Below, piece by piece: positions 23,942-32,170 of a stretch of 64,000 nucleotides of DNA (position 1 is the first letter of the stretch; every line of letters begins with the position of its first letter). The position numbers and the translations under genes were made by a program. The stretch comes from Microbacterium capsulatum. Lineage in GTDB: Bacteria > Actinomycetota > Actinomycetes > Actinomycetales > Microbacteriaceae. The notes beneath the pieces were generated by a model. The model saw nothing but the letters and a program-made list of their open reading frames with translations. It was not told the DNA's origin and did not search any database. The DNA lies in NCBI RefSeq assembly GCF_030865425.1, contig NZ_JAVFCB010000013.1, positions 1-64,000 of the forward strand, given 5' to 3'.

Positions 23942-24786
23942 TGTCCGATCTCGGTGCGCACGGCGTACAGCTCGGGGAAGAAGGTCAGATCGAGCGCGCG
24001 CTGCAGGAAGTCCACGCCGCTGGATCCGCCCGTGCCGACCTTGCGGCCGATCGTGCGGGTCACCGTGCGCAGGTGCCGGAACCGCCAGAACTGGAAGTTG
24101 TCCTCGACGTCGACGAGCTCCTCGCACGCCTCGTAGAGGTCCCAGTGCGCGTGCGGGTCCTCGTAGATCTCCTGGATCACCGGCACGAGCGACTCGTGCA
24201 TCCGGTACGGCTCGCGCACGTCGCGGTCGAGGATCTCCCTCGGCACGGGCAGGCCGCGCCGGGCGGCGAAGCGCAGGAACTGGTCGTACAGCGTCGGCCG
24301 CTCCCACTCCGCGGTCAGCATCGCGAGGTTCTCCGGATGCGAGCGGAACACGCCCAGCATCCGCTCGTTCTTGTTGCCGAGCGCGAACTCGACGGCGCGG
24401 TACTGCACGGACTGGAACCCGGAGGAGCTGCCCAGGGAGCCGCGGAACTGCGCGTACTCGGTGGGCGTGAGCGTCGCCAGCACCGACCACTGCTGGATGA
24501 GCACCTCCTGGATGTGCTTCACCCGCGCGATGTGCTTGAGGGCGGCGCGCAGATCGTCCTCGGCGAGGCGGTCGCGCGCGGTGCCCAGCTCGTGCAGCAC
24601 GAGCTTGAGCCAGAGCTCCGTGGTCTGGTGCTGGATGATGAACAGCATCTCGTCGTGGTGCTCGGGGACGCTCACCGGATGCTGGGCGCCGAGCAGGCGG
24701 TCGAGGTCGAGGTAGGACCCGTAGGACATGCGGTCCCGGAGGTCGGTGACGATGCCCTCTTCGAGCGCTCGCTCGTTCTCTGCCAC
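23938..24786 (-). CDS. kynA: Tryptophan 2,3-dioxygenase
   Basis: This 282-residue heme enzyme oxidises L-tryptophan to N-formylkynurenine, the first step of the kynurenine route. The signature MSYGSYLDLDRLLGAQHP (20-37) is intact. HHDEMLFIIQHQTTELWLKL holds the substrate-contacting His, and NFQFWRFRHLRTVTRTIGRKVGTGGSSG (about 235-262) holds the proximal heme His and the mobile loop. No kynureninase or kynurenine formamidase of the usual kind is in the window; only the coupled amidohydrolase follows. It is divergent from the phosphonate-type operon across 273 bp. Confidence 0.95.
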   Translation of the reverse strand: MAENERALEEGIVTDLRDRMSYGSYLDLDRLLGAQHPVSVPEHHDEMLFIIQHQTTELWLKLVLHELGTARDRLAEDDLRAALKHIARVKHIQEVLIQQWSVLATLTPTEYAQFRGSLGSSSGFQSVQYRAVEFALGNKNERMLGVFRSHPENLAMLTAEWERPTLYDQFLRFAARRGLPVPREILDRDVREPYRMHESLVPVIQEIYEDPHAHWDLYEACEELVDVEDNFQFWRFRHLRTVTRTIGRKVGTGGSSGVDFLQRALDLTFFPELYAVRTEIGQ

Positions 24787-24980
24787 GCTCAGTCCTCCTC
24801 GTCGCGGATCCGCTTCCAGTATCCCATCCGGTCCTTTGGGGGAGCCGGGCGGGGGCCGGATCGGAGGGCGGGGCGGCCCTGCGGCGGCAGATGTTCACGT
24901 AGGCGGCGCGGGGGTAAACAGTCGGCGAACAGTGCCCGGGTCAGCCCGTTTCCCGGTGTCGCGCTTGAGAGAGTCTTCCG

Positions 24981-25037
24981 GAGCGCTTCCCCGCCGAACG
25001 CGGGCGAAGGCGCTCCTGAGGCCTCGGGGCGAGGCCT
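24981..25037 (+). promoter_or_regulatory. Leader with two tandem GC hairpins before the FAD oxidase gene
   Basis: GAGCGCTTCCCCGCC pairs imperfectly with GGGCGAAGGCGCTC, and directly after it AGGCCTCG pairs with CGAGGCCT around GGG. The ribosome site (AGGGAGG) follows within 15 bases. Upstream at about 24929 and 24940, AACAGT occurs twice with 11-bp spacing. Either could serve control of the operon; neither matches a riboswitch I know. Confidence 0.45.
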
Positions 25038-25059
25038 TCCGAGGACAGGGAGGACGGCG

Positions 25060-26298
25060 ATGACCGCTCGTTTCGACGTGGCCGTGGTCGGATCCGGGAT
25101 CGTCGGCCTCGGCGCCGCCTACGCGGCCGTGCGCCGCGGGAAGAGCGTGGTCGTGATCGACCGGACCGAGCGCCCGGTCGGATCCACGATCCGCAACTTC
25201 GGGCACCTCTGCATCGGCGCGCAGAGCGGCGCCGCCCGCACCTACGCCGACGCCTCCCGGCCGATCTGGCTGCGCCTCGCGCAGGACGCCGGGTTCTGGC
25301 TCCGCGAGTCGGGCACGCTCGTGGTCGCCCGCGAGCACGACGAGCTCGCGCTGCTCGATGAGGCCGCTGCGGACGACGAGGGGATCCGCCTGCTCGACCA
25401 GGCCCGGGTGCGCGAGCTGGCCCCCGTGCGCGACGGCGTCGCCCGCGGCGGCGCGCTCGTCGGTGTCGACCTCCAGGTCAACCCGCGCGAGGCCGCCGCA
25501 GCGATCGTGCGGCATCTCACGTCGCTCGGCGTCGAGTTCCGGTACCGCACCGCCGTCACCGACGTCGAGTCCGGCCGGGTGCGCACGACCCGCGGTGTCG
25601 TCGACGCCGACGAGGTCGTCGTCGCGGTGAACCACGACATCGATCAGCTCCTGCCCGAGATCGCCGACCGCGCCGGCGTGATCCGCTGCGCGCTCGACAT
25701 GATGCGCGTCGCCGTGGACCTCCCCGCCCCACTCGCCGCCCCGGTGCTCACCGGCTGGTCGCTCGTCCGCTATCGCCGGTTCGCCGGGCTCGGATCCGCG
25801 GCCGCCCTGCGCGAGCGCCTGCATTCCGAGCGGCCCGCGCTCGCCGCGCTCGATCTGAACCAGATGTACACCCAGCTCCCGGACGGCACGATGCTGCTCG
25901 GCGACTCGCACCACAAGGGCGTGCAGCCGGGGCCGTTCCAGCCCGAGGCCGCGTTCGACGCGTTCGTCGACGAGGCGCACGCCCTCTTCGACATCCGCAG
26001 GCTCCGCGTGCTCGAACGCTGGCAGGGCGTGTACGCCGCGGCCCGCGAGGAGCTCCTCGTCGAGGAGGTCGCCCCGCGCGTGCTCGCGCTCGCGGCGACC
26101 ACCGGCATCGGCATGACCACCGGTCTCGGACTCGCCGAGACCGAGACGACCCGCGCGTTCGGCTGGGAGCCGGCCGACGCGGACGGATCCGTCCCGGATC
26201 CCGCCGCTTCCCCCGTCCCAGCGTCCCGGGGCGGGGAAGGGAACACGCTCGCAGAGGCCGCCATCGTCGGCGGCCGCGCACAGGAGGAGAACGCATGA
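25060..26298 (+). CDS. FAD-dependent amine oxidase, phosphonate-associated (TIGR03364-like)
   Basis: This 412-residue flavoprotein has the GxGxxG motif in VAVVGSGIVGLGAAYAAVRRGKSVVVID (6-33). It then shows STIRNFGHLCIGAQSG, diagnostic of the DAO-like family found with phosphonatase genes, and LALAATTGIGMTTGLGLAE near the C-terminus. Known members of this type oxidise 2-aminoethylphosphonate or its N-methyl form to phosphonoacetaldehyde. The next two genes fit that route. The start ATG is preceded by AGGGAGG, and the stop overlaps the next start by 4 bp. Confidence 0.82.
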   Translation: MTARFDVAVVGSGIVGLGAAYAAVRRGKSVVVIDRTERPVGSTIRNFGHLCIGAQSGAARTYADASRPIWLRLAQDAGFWLRESGTLVVAREHDELALLDEAAADDEGIRLLDQARVRELAPVRDGVARGGALVGVDLQVNPREAAAAIVRHLTSLGVEFRYRTAVTDVESGRVRTTRGVVDADEVVVAVNHDIDQLLPEIADRAGVIRCALDMMRVAVDLPAPLAAPVLTGWSLVRYRRFAGLGSAAALRERLHSERPALAALDLNQMYTQLPDGTMLLGDSHHKGVQPGPFQPEAAFDAFVDEAHALFDIRRLRVLERWQGVYAAAREELLVEEVAPRVLALAATTGIGMTTGLGLAETETTRAFGWEPADADGSVPDPAASPVPASRGGEGNTLAEAAIVGGRAQEENA

Positions 26299-27020
26299 GC
26301 ACCCACCGCACCCCGATCGAACTGGTCGTCCTGGACATGGCGGGCACGACCGTGCTCGACGACGGCATCGTGGAGCAGGCGTTCCAGCGCGCCGCCGAGC
26401 GCACCGGCGTCGCGGGGCGGATGGGCTGGGACGCGGCGCTGCGGTACGTGCGCGACACCATGGGGCAGTCGAAGATCGACGTGTTCACCCACCTCGCCGG
26501 CGGCGACGTCGCCGCCGCCGAGCGCGCCACCGCGCAGTTCGAGTCCGCTTACGCCGAGATCGTGGCGGAGCACGGCGCGACCGAGATCCCCGGGGCGGCC
26601 GAGACCATCGCCGAGCTGCGCGCCGCCGGCGTGAAGGTGTGGCTGACCACCGGCTTCGCCCCGGTGACCCGGGACGCCCTCCTCGACGCGCTCGGCTGGC
26701 AGGGCCTCGTCGACGGCGTGCTCTCGCCCGTCGACGCGGGCCGCGGCCGCCCCGCCCCCGACCTCGTGCTCACCGCGCTGATGCGCGCCGGCGCCTCCTC
26801 GGTGCGGGCGGTCGCCGTCCTCGGGGACACGATCAGCGACGTGCAGTCCGGCCGCCGGGCCGGGGCCGGGTTCGTCGCCGGCGTGCTCAGCGGGGCCCAC
26901 GACCGGGCCGCGCTGGAGACCGCCGCGCCGGACGCGATCCTGGCCGATGTCACGGGCCTCGCCGCCGCGCTCGTCGAGCGCGGTCTGCTCGAGGCTCCCG
27001 TCTCCGCCGCGGCCGTCTGA
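26295..27020 (+). CDS. Phosphonatase-like HAD hydrolase (TIGR03351-like)
   Basis: This 241-residue HAD-superfamily enzyme has motif I VVLDMAGTTVLDDG (nucleophile Asp15 region), where DMAGT is the phosphonatase variant. Motif II is WLTTGF, then Lys/Arg in GRGRPAPDLVLTAL, and motif III VAVLGDTISDVQSGRRAGAGF. By family and position it should cleave the C-P bond of phosphonoacetaldehyde. A cap-domain Lys equivalent to the Schiff-base residue of PhnX is not certain here. It is coupled to the FAD oxidase by ATGA and is 1 bp from the dehydrogenase gene. Confidence 0.85.
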   Translation: MSTHRTPIELVVLDMAGTTVLDDGIVEQAFQRAAERTGVAGRMGWDAALRYVRDTMGQSKIDVFTHLAGGDVAAAERATAQFESAYAEIVAEHGATEIPGAAETIAELRAAGVKVWLTTGFAPVTRDALLDALGWQGLVDGVLSPVDAGRGRPAPDLVLTALMRAGASSVRAVAVLGDTISDVQSGRRAGAGFVAGVLSGAHDRAALETAAPDAILADVTGLAAALVERGLLEAPVSAAAV

Positions 27021-27021
27021 C

Positions 27022-28155
27022 GTGCGCGCGGCACTCATCCCTCCCGCGCACCCCGTCCACCGCCATGACGTGCCGCTGCGCCCCGCCGCGACGGCGATGG
27101 CGTGGCTCGGCGCGGGCATGCCGCACCAGGCGCTGGCCGTGCCCGGCGTCGCGCTGGCGCCGAAGGACGTGCTCGTCGCCGTCGAGATGTCGACGATCTG
27201 CGGATCCGACATCCACACCGTGCAAGGGCGCCGGCACGCGCCCACGCCCCTCGTCCTCGGCCACGAGAGCGTGGGCCGGATCATCGCGATCGGCGACGAC
27301 GGCGCCGGCGCGGTGGACGGGTCCGAGCTGCACGTGGGCGACCGCGTCGTCTGGTCGGTGACCGTGTCGTGCGGCGACTGCGACCGCTGCCGCGCGGGCC
27401 TCACCCAGAAGTGCCGGACGCTCGCGAAATACGGGCATGCCCGGATCGAGCCGCGCTGGGAGCTGACCGGCGGCTTCGCCGGGCACGTGCACCTGCGCGG
27501 CGGCACGGCGATCGTGCGGGTGCCCGAGGCGCTGCCCGCCGCGGCCCTCGCCCCCGTCTCCTGCGCCACCGCGACCGCGTGGGCGGCCGTGGTGCGCGCG
27601 GCGGCGCTGCGCGGACGCCTGCTGTCGCAGCCGACGGCGCTGGCCGGGGAACGGGTGGTCGTGTTCGGCGCCGGGCTGGTCGGCCTGACCGCCGCCGCGA
27701 TCGCGGCCTCGCACGGCGCCACGGCGGTCGTCGCCGACCCGAACCAGGGCCGCCGCGCGTTCGCCGCGCGCTTCGGGCTCACCGCCGTCGACCCCGATGC
27801 GGTCGCCACGGAGTCCGCGGACATCGTCGTCGAGGCCTCCGGGCACGCCGTCCCGGCCGCGCTCGATGCGGCCGACGTCGGGGGAGCGGCGATCCTCGTC
27901 GGCAGCGTGTTCCCCGCGGACCCCGTCCCGCTCGACGCCGAGCGGATCGTCCGCAGGCTCATCGCCGTGGCCGGGGTGCACAACTACACCGGGGCCCAGC
28001 TGCACGCGGCCGCGGCGTTCATGGCCGGGTCCGGACGGGCCTACCCGTTCGCGGACGCGGTCGGCGCGGTGCACCCGCTCGCGCAGGTGGACGCCGCGCT
28101 GGCGGAGGCCTCCGGGCCCGACGCGCCGCTGCGGGTGGGGCTCACGCCCCGCTGA
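27022..28155 (+). CDS. Zinc-dependent alcohol dehydrogenase, phosphonate-associated (TIGR03366-like)
   Basis: This 377-residue MDR-family dehydrogenase starts with GTG right after the HAD stop. Catalytic zinc ligands are in STICGSDIHTVQG and LGHESVG, and the structural zinc has four Cys in CGDCDRCRAGLTQKC. The Rossmann fold is VVVFGAGLVGLTAAAIAASHGA. The family appears beside phosphonate-degradation genes, where it may oxidise or reduce an aldehyde or alcohol intermediate. The exact substrate is not established. The operon ends at a long palindrome (28172-28234). Confidence 0.83.
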   Translation: MRAALIPPAHPVHRHDVPLRPAATAMAWLGAGMPHQALAVPGVALAPKDVLVAVEMSTICGSDIHTVQGRRHAPTPLVLGHESVGRIIAIGDDGAGAVDGSELHVGDRVVWSVTVSCGDCDRCRAGLTQKCRTLAKYGHARIEPRWELTGGFAGHVHLRGGTAIVRVPEALPAAALAPVSCATATAWAAVVRAAALRGRLLSQPTALAGERVVVFGAGLVGLTAAAIAASHGATAVVADPNQGRRAFAARFGLTAVDPDAVATESADIVVEASGHAVPAALDAADVGGAAILVGSVFPADPVPLDAERIVRRLIAVAGVHNYTGAQLHAAAAFMAGSGRAYPFADAVGAVHPLAQVDAALAEASGPDAPLRVGLTPR

Positions 28156-28171
28156 GCGGGGACGGCTCGAG

Positions 28172-28234
28172 CGCTCCCGTCGCGTTTTCTGTCGCCATCG
28201 GCGCGCCAGAGCGACAGAAATCGCGACGGGAGCG
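28172..28234. repeat. Composite palindrome, CCCGTCGCG type
   Basis: CGCTCCCGTCGCG TTTT CTGTCGC (28172-28195) faces GCGACAG AAAT CGCGACGGGAGCG (28211-28234), with one mismatch over 24 bp and a 15-base loop. Located just after the dehydrogenase stop, it could end that operon, but its length and design match other palindromes in the window. Confidence 0.8.
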
Positions 28235-28299
28235 GATCGGCGATCCGCGAATCGGATCCGGGATCGAAATGGTATGCCATTCGAATCTAGAATGGACGC

Positions 28300-29232
28300 A
28301 TGTCCGACGCCCCCGCCCCGCCCCGCGGCGTCGGCGTCGGGGTCCTGCTCGTCGTCGGATCCTGCATGTCGTTGCCGTTCGGCGCCGCGGTCGCGACGAC
28401 CATCTTCCCCGCGCTCGGATCCTGGGGCGTCACCGGCATCCGCGTGCTCATCGCCGCGCTCGTGGTGCTCCTGATCGCGCGCCCGCGGGTCACCCGCTGG
28501 GACCGGAAGAAGTGGATCGCCGCGGCCCTGTTCGGCGTCGCGATGGCGTTCATGAACGGCACGTACTACGCCGCGCTCGACCGGATCCCGATCGGAGCCG
28601 CGGTCGCGATCGAGTTCCTCGGGCCGCTCGTGCTCGCGGCCGTGCTCACCCGCCGGCTCCTCGACGCGGTCTGGGTCGGCGTCGCACTGCTCGGCATGGC
28701 CCTGCTCGGCGTCGACGCCCTCATCGGATCCGCCGCGCTCGACCCGATCGGCGTGCTGTTCGCGCTCGCCGCCGCCGCCTTCTGGGTCTTCTACATCCGC
28801 ATGGGCGCCCGGGTCAGTGCGCTGCTGCCCGGCACCGAGGGGCTCGCGATGTCGCTCGCCGTCGCCGCGGTGCTGCTGCTGCCGTTCGGCATCCCGGCGA
28901 CGGCGAAGGCGGTGCAGGATCCGGACATCCTCCTGCTCGCGCTCGTCACCGCCGTGCTCGCCTCGGTCATCCCGTACACGCTCGAGCTCGCGGCCCTGCG
29001 CCGCCTGCCGCAGCGGCTGTTCGGCATCCTGCTCAGCCTCGAACCGGTGTTCGCCACGATCGCCGGCGTGCTCGTGCTGCACCAGTCGACGACGCCGCTG
29101 CGGCTCGCCGCGGTCGCCCTCGTCGTGATCGCCAGTATCGGCGTCACCGCCGGCAGCCGTCCGCGCCGGGGCGCCGGCGGGCAGGAGCTGCCGCCGCCGA
29201 TGACGGGCGGCATCTCGGTCATCCCGGACTGA
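28300..29232 (+). CDS. EamA/RhaT-type DMT-superfamily exporter
   Basis: This 310-residue inner-membrane protein has ten predicted helices in two EamA repeats (about 12-140 and 150-290). ATFFNGTYYAALDRIPIG-like text (MAFMNGTYYAALDRIPIGAAVAIEFLGPL) and the second-repeat counterpart LFGILLSLEPVFATIAGVLVLHQS show the typical pattern. Members export amino acids or threonine-like metabolites; the substrate here is unknown. The ATG at 28300 lies in an unusually AT-rich promoter stretch (TATGCCATTCGAATCTAGAATGG). Confidence 0.88.
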   Translation: MSDAPAPPRGVGVGVLLVVGSCMSLPFGAAVATTIFPALGSWGVTGIRVLIAALVVLLIARPRVTRWDRKKWIAAALFGVAMAFMNGTYYAALDRIPIGAAVAIEFLGPLVLAAVLTRRLLDAVWVGVALLGMALLGVDALIGSAALDPIGVLFALAAAAFWVFYIRMGARVSALLPGTEGLAMSLAVAAVLLLPFGIPATAKAVQDPDILLLALVTAVLASVIPYTLELAALRRLPQRLFGILLSLEPVFATIAGVLVLHQSTTPLRLAAVALVVIASIGVTAGSRPRRGAGGQELPPPMTGGISVIPD

Positions 29233-29289
29233 CGGCGGCCGTTCGTCAAACGGGCGACGGGCCGATGGCCCGGGCGTAGCCTCGGGAGT

Positions 29290-30324
29290 ATGAGCGACCT
29301 CCTCGGCACCCGGATCCCGATCGTCCTCGCCCCGTTCGGAGGACTGAGTTCGATCCGCCTCGTCGCCGCGGTGAGCGAGGCCGGCGGGCTCGGCTCGTAC
29401 GGGCTGTACGGCTATGACGGCGACCGGATCCGCGAGACCGTCGCCGCGATCCGCGCCGCGACCGGCAGGCCGTTCGCCGTGAACATCTGGCTGCCGACCG
29501 GCGACGAGGTCGCGCCGGGGCCGGAGCACGACGCCTACGCGGCGGTGCTCTCACCGTTCTTCGCCGAGGTCGGCGCCGAGGTCCCCGCCCGCCCCGATCG
29601 TTATCTCCCGCCGGTCGAGGAGCAGCTCGACGCGATCTGGGAGTCGGCGCCGGCCGTGCTCAGCGTCGTGTTCGGCGTGCCGTCGCCGGAGGTCGTCGAG
29701 GAGGCGCACCGCCGCGGGATCCGCGTGGTCGGCGCCGCGACGACGGTCGCCGAGGCCGTCGCGCTCGCGGACGGCGGCGTGGACGCGGTCGTCGCGACCG
29801 GATCCGAGGCGGCGGGGCACCGGGTGTCGTTCCTGGAGCCCGCCGAGGAATCGCTCGTCGGGCTGTTCTCGCTGCTGCCGCAGGTCGTGGACGCGGTGTC
29901 CGTGCCGGTGATCGCGGCCGGCGGGATCTCGGACCGGCGCGGAGTCGCCGCCGCCTTCGCGCTCGGCGCCGCCGGTGTGCAGGTCGGGACGGCCTTCCTC
30001 GCGACGGCCGAGTCCGCGGCGAACGACGCACACCGCGCCGCGATCCGCTCCACCGCCGCCGACCGCACCGTGCTCACCCGGGCGATGAGCGGGCGCCTCT
30101 CCCGCGGCGCGCGCAACCGCGCTGTCGCCGAGATCGAGGCCGGCGGATCCATCGCCCCGTTCCCGGCGCAGAACTGGATCACCGGACGCTTCCGCGCCGC
30201 GGCCGGAGCCCAGGGCAGGGGCGAGCTGCAGTCGCTGTGGATGGGTCAGTCCGCCCCGCTCGCCCGCTACACGACCGCGGACGAGGCGTTCGCCGAGCTC
30301 GCGGCGGGGATTCCCGCGGTCTGA
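29290..30324 (+). CDS. Nitronate monooxygenase family flavoprotein
   Basis: This 344-residue FMN-dependent TIM-barrel enzyme oxidises nitronates such as propionate-3-nitronate. GTRIPIVLAPFGGLSSIRLVAAVSEAGGLGSYG opens the barrel. EAAGHR holds the catalytic-type His, and IAAGGISDRRGVAAAFALGAAGVQVGTAFL binds FMN phosphate. Its specificity cannot be distinguished from related 2-nitropropane dioxygenases. The start ATG follows GGGAG. A decayed palindromic region lies beyond the stop. Confidence 0.88.
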   Translation: MSDLLGTRIPIVLAPFGGLSSIRLVAAVSEAGGLGSYGLYGYDGDRIRETVAAIRAATGRPFAVNIWLPTGDEVAPGPEHDAYAAVLSPFFAEVGAEVPARPDRYLPPVEEQLDAIWESAPAVLSVVFGVPSPEVVEEAHRRGIRVVGAATTVAEAVALADGGVDAVVATGSEAAGHRVSFLEPAEESLVGLFSLLPQVVDAVSVPVIAAGGISDRRGVAAAFALGAAGVQVGTAFLATAESAANDAHRAAIRSTAADRTVLTRAMSGRLSRGARNRAVAEIEAGGSIAPFPAQNWITGRFRAAAGAQGRGELQSLWMGQSAPLARYTTADEAFAELAAGIPAV

Positions 30325-30390
30325 GGCCCTCGGCCCACGCGGTTGTCGCTCGCTGCGCGCGTGGTCCGGCAGTGATTCGTCCCTCGGGCA

Positions 30391-30525
30391 GGAGATGGAA
30401 AACGCTGCTGCGATGCTCCGGCAAGGCGCGAAATCCACCTCTGAGGACGGCGGGTGAAGGACTTCTGGCGTGTAAGGGGGGAAATCGCTGCTCAGGGGGA
30501 GCCGCGAAGAGCGGAATCCATCTCC
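30391..30525. repeat. Imperfect long palindrome in the gap after the nitronate monooxygenase gene
   Basis: GGAGATGGAAAACGCT (30391) faces AGCGGAATCCATCTCC (ending 30525) across about 100 bases, and GAAAACGCTGCT and GAAATCGCTGCT recur within. No coding signal is seen in 30325-30580. It looks like a degraded copy of the composite intergenic palindromes. Confidence 0.5.
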
Positions 30526-30580
30526 GATGACGGGTCGCCGGATCCTGGGTCGCGGGCGCCGGAGCCCCGCGGGTCGGGCC

Positions 30581-31432
30581 TCAGAGGATCACGGTCGAGC
30601 GGCCGTGCACGATCACGCGGTCCTCGGCGTGCCACTGCACGGCGCGGGCGAGCACGAGGCGCTCGACGTCGGCGCCGCGGCTCTGCAGCTCGGCCGCGGA
30701 CTCGGAGTGCGTCACCCGGGTGACGTCCTGTTCGATGATGGGGCCCTCGTCGAGGTCCGCGGTGGCGTAGTGGGCGGTCGCGCCGATGAGCTTGACGCCG
30801 CGCTCCTTCGCGCGGGCGTAGGGGTTCGCGCCGATGAAGGCGGGCAGGAAGGAGTGGTGGATGTTGATGACCGGGGCGTCGAGCGCCTCGATGAAGGCGT
30901 CGGTGAGGATCTGCATGTAGCGGGCGAGCACGACGAGATCGACGTTGCCCTGCAGCAGCTCGAGCTGGCGGCGCTCCATCTCGGCCTTGTCGCCGGCCGG
31001 GATGTGCACGAACGGCACCCCGAACGACCGCACCGCCTCGGCGAGATCCGGATGGTTCGAGATCACCATCGTGACGTCGATGTCGAGCTGCCCGCGCTGG
31101 GTGCGCCAGAGCAGCTCCATCAGGCAGTGGTCGTACTTGGAGACGAAGATCGCCACACGCTTGCGCTTGGAAGCGTCGTGCAGCGACCACTGCATCCCGA
31201 AGCGCTCCGCGATCCCGGCGAGGTCCGCCTCCAGGGCCGGCCGGTGCGCGGCGAGGCCCTCGCGGTGGAACACCGTGCGCTGGAAGAACCGGCCGCCCTC
31301 CGCGTCGGTGGAGTGCTGGTCGAGCGAGATGATGTTGGCGCCGTGCGCGGCGAGGAGGCCGGCGACCGCGGCGACGATACCGGGCTGGTCGTCGCAGGCG
31401 ATGAGCAGACGGGCGGTGTCAGGCTGCGCCAT
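30581..31432 (-). CDS. purU: Formyltetrahydrofolate deformylase
   Basis: This 283-residue enzyme hydrolyses 10-formyl-THF to formate and THF. An N-terminal ACT domain (RLLIACDDQPGIVAAVAGLLAAHGANIISLDQHS, about 7-40) is followed by a formyl-transferase domain with VAIFVSKYDHCLMELLWR, VISNHPD and INIHHSFLPAFIGANPYARAKERGVKLIGATAHY, which carries the catalytic Asn/His. The C-terminal Asp in YATADLDEGPIIEQD completes the site. ATG 31432 matches the usual N-terminus. Confidence 0.95.
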   Translation of the reverse strand: MAQPDTARLLIACDDQPGIVAAVAGLLAAHGANIISLDQHSTDAEGGRFFQRTVFHREGLAAHRPALEADLAGIAERFGMQWSLHDASKRKRVAIFVSKYDHCLMELLWRTQRGQLDIDVTMVISNHPDLAEAVRSFGVPFVHIPAGDKAEMERRQLELLQGNVDLVVLARYMQILTDAFIEALDAPVINIHHSFLPAFIGANPYARAKERGVKLIGATAHYATADLDEGPIIEQDVTRVTHSESAAELQSRGADVERLVLARAVQWHAEDRVIVHGRSTVIL

Positions 31433-31503
31433 GGCGTCTCCTAGCGGGAAGCGGGTGTGCGTCGATTCTGCCGTGGGTCCGTCCCCCGAGGCGAATCGCC
31501 CCT

Positions 31504-31570
31504 CGCCGCGGCCCACGGATCCGCCGCCGCGGCCCGGCGGATCCCCCGCCGCGGCCCACGGATCCCCCGC
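31504..31570. repeat. Three imperfect 22-bp tandem repeats
   Basis: CGCCGCGGCCCACGGATCC recurs three times, the middle copy with GGCGGATCC, immediately beside the perfect palindrome at 31571. No protein-coding role is evident. Confidence 0.6.
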
Positions 31571-31639
31571 CTCCGCTCGCTGGTCGCGACACGCCCTCAA
31601 ACGCCGCGGATGGCGGCGTGTCGCGACCAGCGAGCGGAG
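31571..31639. repeat. Perfect 25-bp palindrome, GCTCGCTGGTCGCGA family
   Basis: The left arm 31571-31595 and the right arm 31615-31639 are exact reverse complements over 25 bp, around a 19-base spacer. The core GCTCGCTGGTCGCGACACGC is shared with the element at 38321-38381. It lies between divergent genes purU and 31666, so it is not a simple shared terminator. Confidence 0.9.
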
Positions 31640-31665
31640 TGGAGGGGAGGATCTAGCCTGGAGGC

Positions 31666-32145
31666 ATGAGCACCGAGGACCCGGAATCCCTGCACGCGGT
31701 CTTCGCGCGGGCTCGGGACGCGCTCGCCGGACTGCCCCAGGAGGCGCTCGGCCGGGAGAAGCGCTCGCGCTGGCGGGCGCCGCGGATCGTGCGGGCCGGA
31801 TCCGCGTGGCACGTGGGGGTGCTGCTCGTCGCCGACGACGCCGTGTACGCGACCGCCGAGGTGCTCCGCGCCGCCGAGGAGGTGCGCCGCGGCTACACGG
31901 CCGAGTCGGCGCGGGCGAGGGCCGACCGTCGCGCCGAGGCGTCCCGCGGCGGCTTCGCGAACGGCGAGACCGTGCACGTCGGCTGGACGCCGATCGACCT
32001 CGACGCGGTCGCGGCGGGCGGATCCTCCGGGCCGGTCGCGCTGGTCGACGGCATCCCGTCCGTACGCTGGTCGGCCGCGGGCGGCTTCCTGCCGCTCGAG
32101 GCGTACCTGCGGGAGCGGATCGCGCTGCTCGCCTCCGGTTCCTGA
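31666..32145 (+). CDS. Conserved hypothetical protein
   Basis: This 159-residue soluble protein is not recognised with confidence. It opens with an acidic helical segment (ESLHAVFARARDALAGLPQEAL), then RWRAPRIVRAGSAWHVGVLLVADDAVYATAEVLRA, a charged helix rich in Arg and Glu, and a beta-rich end (VALVDGIPSVRWSAAGGFLPLEAYLRERIALL). It has no membrane segment or Cys pairs. It converges with the amidotransferase gene, 25 bp apart. Confidence 0.65.
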   Translation: MSTEDPESLHAVFARARDALAGLPQEALGREKRSRWRAPRIVRAGSAWHVGVLLVADDAVYATAEVLRAAEEVRRGYTAESARARADRRAEASRGGFANGETVHVGWTPIDLDAVAAGGSSGPVALVDGIPSVRWSAAGGFLPLEAYLRERIALLASGS

Positions 32146-32170
32146 GCGAGCGCGGCGAGACCAAGGGCGC

